Translations under genes and position numbers: made by a program
In this document: positions 58,167 through 64,000 of the stretch, one piece after another
How the letters are laid out: the number at the start of each line of letters is the position of its first letter
Numbering within the stretch: the stretch's first letter is position 1
The notes under the pieces: generated by a model
Databases searched by the model: none
Seen by the model: the letters and a program-made list of their open reading frames with translations, nothing else
Told to the model about the DNA's origin: nothing
From: Xylaria sp. FL1777
Taxonomy: Eukaryota; Ascomycota; Sordariomycetes; Xylariales; Xylariaceae
Length of the DNA stretch: 64,000 nt
Direction: 5' to 3'
Assembly: GCA_022578965.1 (NCBI GenBank)
Contig: MU400562.1
Location: forward strand, 124,001 to 188,000

Positions 58167-58797
58167 ATGTCGGATAACGTAGGGCTATCGACGCCGCGAG
58201 GCAGCGGCACCTCTGGTTACGTGCAGCGCAACCTCGCACATATGAAGCCGCGCGACCGCGATCGAGCGGCCCCTTACCCCCGGGACCTCGACCACCTGAA
58301 GCATCGCCAGCGGCAGCCCGACAAGGGGATTCTGGAGCACGACCGGAAGCGCGAGGTCGAGGTCAAGGTGTTCGAGCTGCGAGACCAGCTTGAGGACGAA
58401 GGGTACGTCATGGTCCGGTCCAGAGCGAAAAGAAAGGGAGAGAGAGAAAAAGAAGGGTCATTGATTGTTATTTTCGACATTACTGACGTTGCCTTATTCT
58501 TATAATAGTGTTGACGAAGACGAGATCGACCGTCGCTGCGACGAGCTGCGCAAGGAACTACGAGAGAAGCTGAACAAGCCTGGGCGAGACGGCCCGTCGT
58601 CGGTGCCGAAGAGGGGCCTTAAATCGCATCAAGTCCACGAGCTGGCCGACGCCAAGATCAAGGAGAGCGAGCGTCTGCGCAACGCTTTAAAGATCAGCAA
58701 AGACTACGAAGAGGGCAGTCACTGGAAGAGGCAGGAGGAGCGATTACGGAAAGCTCTCGACAGAGAATCTACGGACAAGAGAGATGATAGGGGCTGA
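58167..58797 (+). CDS. CWC21: pre-mRNA-splicing factor Cwc21 (cwf21 domain)
   Basis: Exons are 58167-58402 and 58509-58797, phase 2, 174 residues. The N-terminus MSDNVGLSTPRGSGTSGYVQRN is the nearly invariant opening of Cwc21/SRRM2 proteins. The cwf21 domain follows (about 58-105; [46 protein letters not shown]). The C-terminal half is a charged helix with HQVHELADAKIKESERLRNALKISKDYEEGSHW. Cwc21 binds Prp8 and Snu114 at the spliceosome catalytic centre and stabilises splice-site choice. The intron falls inside the cwf21 domain. Confidence 0.95.
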
Positions 58798-59065
58798 GAG
58801 GATGGTGGCACAGGTCTTGAATGGTTAGGTAGGGTACGGATTGAATTGGGTCTCATCACATTATGGGCCCTTTGCATGGCGTCAGGCGTAACTCGGACTT
58901 CAGGCATGCTGTTTGGATCCAAAACCTCTTATTTTTCTAGTGTTAGGCAAAACACATACCGTATTGCATATTCAAGAGGCTATTCCATCGAATCGAGGTT
59001 ATTCGTAACTAGACTATCTATATTTCCGGCCTTGCCCGTCTATGTCCATGGGTATCACATTTTCG

Positions 59066-60373
59066 TCAATTCGCCGCAAGAATTGCCGCTGCATCCATTG
59101 GCGATGCGCGATCCTCTCTGCCGCCGGTCCTCTTCTGCTCTTCGGCTTGTCGTGCTCGCTCTTTTGCCTCTCGCTGTCTCTCGTGACTGACATACGTTGC
59201 GTAGCGTATGGTGGACAACGTCAGGACGGCCATAAAAAGGATGCCCAAGACCGACCGCCTGATTAACACCCACCGTAGTCCTTCAATATCGGACCTGGAG
59301 TCGCTATTTAGGGTAACACTAATCTTGAGGTTGACTTGTTGTATCTTGGTTGAGAGGTTAGTTCAGGTACTACGGTTGGCGTACCGCAGATAGTTTACTT
59401 ACAGCGCTCTCCATGTTCCTCTGCTCCTCTCGGACATTCATCCTCCGATCATTAAAGATACCCTTGACATCATCCTTCAGCGTCATGATGTCTTGGGACA
59501 TACGCTGACTGAGGATGTCGACCTCATGTTGCAATTGCGTTCGTTGCTGGCGTGTTTGTTCGTCGGCAACTCTCCTATTGTTCGTGACCTCGGAGCTGAG
59601 CTCGGAGCAGGCGGCGCGAAAGAGGTAGGTCTCCTATAAGCTATGAGTAAGCGGACTGAAAAGACATCTGGATCTCGCACGATGCGTTGGACTTGGCCTA
59701 CGTTGTCAACATCGCTTTTCCCTACCAGCCCTTCCTGCGCGACATCCAGGTTCTGTGCAAGGATAGCTCGAACAGCTTTCATAACGGTGATGGCCTGGTC
59801 TTGAGTGTAGCCGCTGGCCTGCAGCTGCTTCACAAGCGTATAGCTGTCGAAGTGATGCACATATGTGGGTTTAGATATGTGAGGATGGTGTGATTCGTCT
59901 GGCGGCGGCATGTGGAGGACCGCCTCCATAGGGCCGCTATGCTGCATCGTGTCGTCCACGGCGGCCTTGTGTGGCGCTGTCGAGGCCGTATCCTTGCCGT
60001 CAGGTGAGGCCTCTTGCGTCGCACCGCTAGGTGGGATGTTTGTGTCATGCGGCGCATCTGACTCTTGAGCGGCCTCAGCCGACGTTTTCTTACTCTCGTC
60101 GGGCGAGGGGTCGGGCAATTTGGGGGGAATTTTGTCTGGCTGAGGCGGTTTCACGACGTCGGGGATGACCGGCAATGGCTCGACAGCACTACCGTGTCGC
60201 TCGAAGATGGCTTGCGCGGCTCGTGAGGACGTTGAGAATAAACGAGCGTAAGGGTTGGATCGACAGGGCCGGCTGCGATATCGGGTCTTCGCAGGTGGTG
60301 TTGCTGTCGACTCAGCCAAGCGAGCAGCTCGGAGAAGATGAGGATACAAGAAAGTGAGGCGGGCTGTCGACAT
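59066..60373 (-). CDS. mitochondrial coiled-coil protein, DUF1640/CCDC90 (MCUR1-like)
   Basis: Exons are 60373-59702, 59633-59403 and 59344-59066, phase 0 at both junctions, 393 residues. The N-terminus is a mitochondrial presequence (Arg/Ser/Ala-rich, no acidic residues until after 50; FSTSSRAAQAIF). A Pro/Ser-rich low-complexity region (70-150) follows. The DUF1640 domain begins THVHHFDSYTLVKQLQASGY-like (seen as TYVHHFDSYTLVKQLQASGY), with QDQAITVMKAVRAILAQNL, KSDVDNETYLFRAACSELSSEV, then a long coiled coil (QTRQQRTQLQHEVDILSQRM). A C-terminal membrane helix (RSVLGILFMAVLTLSTI) and a basic tail end the protein. Relatives include MCUR1/CCDC90B, inner-membrane proteins tied to calcium uptake or respiratory complex assembly, and yeast Fmp32. 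The fungal role is inferred. Confidence 0.9.
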
Positions 60374-61315
60374 TGTCGCCGAGTTCGCGGCTTTGCGCCG
60401 GCGGGTGGATACGTTTTTACCTTTCTAACAAAAGAGACATATCTCGGGCTTCTGAAGACACACGGATTAAAGGGAGTGAAGGTGTTTGAAGAATACGATT
60501 CATTGGGGAAGGGGTGGGACGGGGTTTTCAGTGGACCATTGAGGGTGATCTCATACCTACACCTACCTATATGTACCTAGGTAGATAAGGTACCGGTACC
60601 TAATCTAAGTAGGTATCTTTACTAACCTAATAGGTATGTAAGGTATATACTTAGGTAAGTATTTAATTCTAGAAGTAACCTTGGAAGCAACTTGAACGCA
60701 CATGTGTTCTTGGCATACATACTTAGGTACCTACATATGTACCTATGTAGTTGTCCATCATTGAATTCCACTGGCAGCTGTCAGCCTATTTCAAGCGGGC
60801 CGGCGATACGGACTGTGTACAGCTAGTGGAAACTCAAATTGGGTGACTACCATAGCAGCCCACCTGAAGCCCCACCCGTCGTCCCCGCAACCTCACAGGA
60901 CCCTGGAGGAAAACAACCTTCCAGTTACGTACCTGGGTCCCTCCGTCTAATTCTGCAGTGCCATGTCACCTCTGCACCTCCACCGCTAGAGTGCTGCAAT
61001 CTGTGTTCTGCTTCCTGCAGTCACTTCAGCCTCAGAATCTTTCTGGTTTTTGTTTTTCTCTGTACTGAAAGTACCATGAAATTGTTTGCCGATAACAGTT
61101 TAGAATCCTCTCTCCTCGATATCTCGTCTGCAACCCCGCGCTTACAGTAAAGCAACCAGTGCCAATTCCTCCGATATTGGTGATACCGATATTTGGCTTA
61201 CTGCTCACGCCCGAGACATCCGCATTCCACCCAGGCAATCCGCATTCTACTCTTGGGTGACCCCAATCGTTTGGCTGCGAGATTAAGTCGCCTCCGACGA
61301 CATTCCGCTGCCATT
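60374..61315. promoter_or_regulatory. divergent promoter region with ACCTAGGT motifs
   Basis: Gap between divergent DUF1640 and cytochrome b561 genes. A dense cluster of TACCTAGGTA, GGTACCGGTACC and TTAGGTACCTA units lies at 60553-60750. An open plus frame at 60839-61150 has no protein character. Confidence 0.55.
60553..60750. repeat. cluster of ACCTAGGT/GGTACC units
   Basis: About ten palindromic units in 200 bp, including GGTACCGGTACC (60590-60601) and CTTAGGTACCTAC. Confidence 0.85.
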
Positions 61316-63867
61316 ATGGCACCCGCCGAGGGGCTGTCAGCCCCCGGGTCGGCGAGCTATAATTCGGACACCATGACAGTCGGTGACGGTACGTGGGACT
61401 TCACGAAGAATACCTTTCTGCTACCAAACTTGGTCGGCCTCAATTTGGAGACTACGCAATATAATGGTACGTCGTCACTATGCAGGACTGCGCCCGTTGT
61501 CAAAGGTGCATCTAACGTGGTAAAGGCATGGGAAATCGATTTGCAACAATCCCTCAGTATCACTCCCTAGTGACCGGCCATGGAGTCCTCGCCGCGATAA
61601 CATTTCTATTCCTTGTCCCATTAGCTATCATGTATGCGAGGTTCCATCCGGATCGCAGAAGAGGCCGCCGTATACATGCATACTTGCAAGTTCTTTCCGT
61701 CGGCCTAGCTACAGTCGTATTTATCCTTGGATTCTTCGCCGTAGGTCCCTCACGTGCCTTGACGAACCCTCACCATGGGATTGGCGTCGCCATATACGTC
61801 TTAATCTTAACACAAGCCATTGGAGGCAGCATAGTTAGGAAGATTTTCAAGAAATCATTGAGACTCATGATCCATCGTTGGTTTGGAGGGCTTGTTGGCA
61901 TCTTAGGAGTGATACAAATCCCCCTCGGGCTAACTTTATATGGATCTCCTAAATTCACTTTTATTCTATATGCCTTGTGGATGAGTTTTCTTATCATCCT
62001 ATACTTCATCCTAAGTTGGCGACATGAAAACGACTGGGATGATAACCTGACCAACTATGGAGGTCGGTCCTACGGTGGCCGGTCGGAATCCGGTGTCACC
62101 CGTTCTGACCATAAATCCAAACGAGGGTTCGGATGGCTCGGTCCTCTAATCGCAGGACTCGGGATCTGGGCACTTCTTCGTGGACGAAAACGCGGCAGTG
62201 AAGGAAGTCACAGTCGTAGCGGATCTCCATCTCGAAGCGGGCGAACACCTGAGGTGATCCCCTCAAGAAGAGGCTCCACAAGTTACTATATGGGGAACGA
62301 GAAGTATTCCGAAAGGACAGACCGCAAAGGAGGTGGTCTGATGAGCAAGTTACTCGCTGTAGGAGGCGTGATAGGGGCAGGAGTCTTGTTCAAAAAATTT
62401 GCCGGTCGTAAAGATAATCGGAGATACGACGAAGAGTATTCGGCGGTCTCAACAGACACACCAGGTAGATATGGTCCATCTCGTACAAGGGGTCCCCGAA
62501 AGCATCAAGACGATTATACGGAATCGGAATTCACAGAAGATCGGACGGAGCTTGGTGCACGGCCGCGGACCCCACTGCTGCAGGGCCCCGGCGCAGCATC
62601 GAGTGCTGCAGGCCCTCGGCCGTCAACTCCACAAGCATCGCACGCTCGAACAGCAACATCGGCACTGGATAGCCAGCTCTACTCGGATTACTCTTCGTAT
62701 GTGAGTCCCTCGAGACGCGCACGGGAGGAAGAACACCATAGCGGAGCAGGCAAGGGCATCCTCGCCGGTATAGGCTTGGGCTGGTTTGCAAAGAAAATGA
62801 AAGACCGCCGAGATAGAAGAGCGGAGGAAGAGAGGCTAAGATTAGAAGAAGAGCGGCGAGATGGGAGGCATGGATCGAGATACACGGGAGATGGTTATGG
62901 AACACCGACTCGGCCATCACGACGTCGACCGCCAGTTAGCGCACCTACTACCACCGTTATGTCAGAGGATACCGAATCTTCTATCGAAGCGCGGCCACTT
63001 GGTACATCCCTTGGCGGTCCGCCTATGCCACCGCTCGCAGCGGGAAATGCGCCATCCGGAGCCATTCCAGTCTCCGCCCCGCGCTCCAGGTCAAGATCGC
63101 ATTCTAGGCACGATGTTGAACCCGTCTCCATGCCACCGATGCCGCCTGACCCTCAAGGCTTGCTACATTCATTGCATCAAGGATCAGAGAGCGAGTCACA
63201 CGTGTCCAGAGGCGGACGACCTCATCGACGGGATTCCTCGCGCCGCCGTAGAGATGGCGAGCAGGCTTCCGCTGCCGCTACAAGTAGTGCTGCGGGACTA
63301 GGCGCAGAAGAAGATCAAAGAGACCGTAGCCGAGTCAGTCAGCCGCTCAGTGTAGTCAAAGTGAAATACCACGATGACCGAGATAGAAATGTGACGCTAC
63401 GGCGGCTCACGGAGGAGGAGGCACGTCGCGAGCAACGACGAGGTAGATCGGCCTCAGTGAGCAGTCTATCGGGAAGCGAGACACCAGGACACCGACGATA
63501 TCGGCGAGACGGAAGCGCAAGGAAGACTGCAGACGAGGCTGAGGCTGAACGCCTGGTATCCGCGCCTTTATCACCTCCAACGCCCGCGTTTGCCGGCGGA
63601 GGACGGGGAGGCAAGGATTCGGCATACTACTCGGGCCAACCTGGTCCCTCGGGCGGATCGCCATTGGGTGCGCCGACAGTTTCTAGCGTTGGCAGTCCCG
63701 CTAGCCATGGAACGTGGAGTGCTCTAAGCCCAACCCCCAGCGGGCAAATCGCGAACCCCCGGCCGCCGGGGTCAGCAGCGGCGTCAGCAGCGGAGCGGAG
63801 GCAAAGAAGACGATTAGAGAGAAACCGGGACGGAAGGCCCCCGACCGGAACAGTTGATTATACCTAA
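61316..63867 (+). CDS. cytochrome b561-domain membrane protein with long disordered tail
   Basis: Exons are 61316-61466 and 61526-63867, phase 1, 830 residues. After a 60-residue soluble start come five to six helices (about residues 63-215). Histidines are placed as in b561 proteins: YHSLVTGHG (His69), RRIHAYLQ (His101), NPHHGIG (His133/134) and MIHRWFGG (His167). These four positions can bind two hemes. The helices include VLAAITFLFLVPLAIMYA, LSVGLATVVFILGFFAV, IGVAIYVLILTQAIGG, LVGILGVIQIPLGLTLY and FTFILYALWMSFLIILYFIL. Unlike AIR12/CDH-type proteins there is no DOMON domain. The remaining 600 residues are Ser/Arg/Gly/Pro-rich, charged and probably disordered, with short hydrophobic Gly-rich segments (GWLGPLIAGLGIWALL; MSKLLAVGGVIGAGVLFKKF; GKGILAGIGLGWFAKKM). 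Transmembrane electron transfer is inferred. Confidence 0.9.
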
Positions 63868-64000
63868 TCCGTATCGCCACAAGACCGGAAGAAAATACAT
63901 TGTTCGGTGTTATGGCGTTTTCTTTTCCATCGCAGCCATTCTGTTCTGGGAGCATTGAGCTCGGAGATGGTGGTATCATGAGTGGGGGATGACTTGAGTG

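Noticed and set aside
60839..61150. 103-codon plus frame in the b561 promoter
   Set aside because: Lies in the 5' region of the b561 gene, with low-complexity, unlikely protein content.
1..64000. tRNA, rRNA, CRISPR array, prokaryotic-type operon or integrated virus
   Set aside because: I saw no cloverleaf-like box pair, regular spacer array, ribosome binding sites or viral genes. A tRNA scan was not possible by eye, so a missed tRNA is not excluded.

Overview
The window looks like nuclear DNA of a filamentous ascomycete (Pezizomycotina, most likely Sordariomycetes; this is an inference). Genes are split by short GT..AG introns, mostly 50-150 nt. The gene set is typically fungal: eIF3c, CSN1, Prp18, SAP18, Cwc21, Cdc123, a PTH11-like receptor, an RTA1 protein, GH54 and PL7-like secreted enzymes and a CBM1 module. 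Many intergenic gaps carry palindromic ACCTAGGT/GGTACC-type motifs, which are common in Sordariomycete genomes. I rebuilt exon structures by hand. In every multi-exon model called CDS with confidence 0.7 or more, the exon phases close to a whole number of codons.

Layout. 0-7 kb: the C-terminal end of a cellulose-binding (CBM1) secreted protein, a complete six-exon cytochrome P450, and a small FAR1-type DNA-binding protein, separated by long gene-free stretches. 7-13 kb: a small unknown protein, translation initiation factor eIF3c and a hemerythrin-like protein. 13-27 kb is looser: a SnoaL/NTF2-like protein, a small membrane-anchored unknown, an F-box-like gene broken by a stop and a frameshift, a GH54 arabinofuranosidase, then 3.4 kb of AT-rich gene-free DNA and a PTH11-like receptor. 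28-35 kb: an 845-residue alpha/beta hydrolase needing a 13-nt microexon, a PL7-like polysaccharide lyase and a glutathione S-transferase. 35-48 kb is mostly a housekeeping block: a complex I subunit, SAP18, Prp18, CSN1 and ribosomal protein L21. It ends in a truncated DUF3176-type membrane-protein gene and an MFS transporter. 48-52.4 kb is an AT-rich island without genes that holds a diverged repeat pair. 52-64 kb: a fungal-specific unknown, an RTA1 membrane protein, Cdc123, Cwc21, a mitochondrial DUF1640 protein and a cytochrome b561 protein with a very long disordered tail.

How the genes relate. I see no biosynthetic cluster, integrated virus, CRISPR array or intact transposon. The housekeeping genes act in unrelated complexes: ribosome and translation initiation (eL21, eIF3c, Cdc123), spliceosome (Prp18, Cwc21), chromatin and protein turnover (SAP18, CSN1), and mitochondrion (complex I, DUF1640). 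Secreted carbohydrate-active genes (CBM1, GH54, PL7-like) fit a plant-associated or saprotrophic life. The most unusual items are the broken F-box-like gene, the DUF3176 remnant ending beside a palindromic motif, the microexon, the lyase lacking the usual QxH histidine, and several lineage-specific unknowns.
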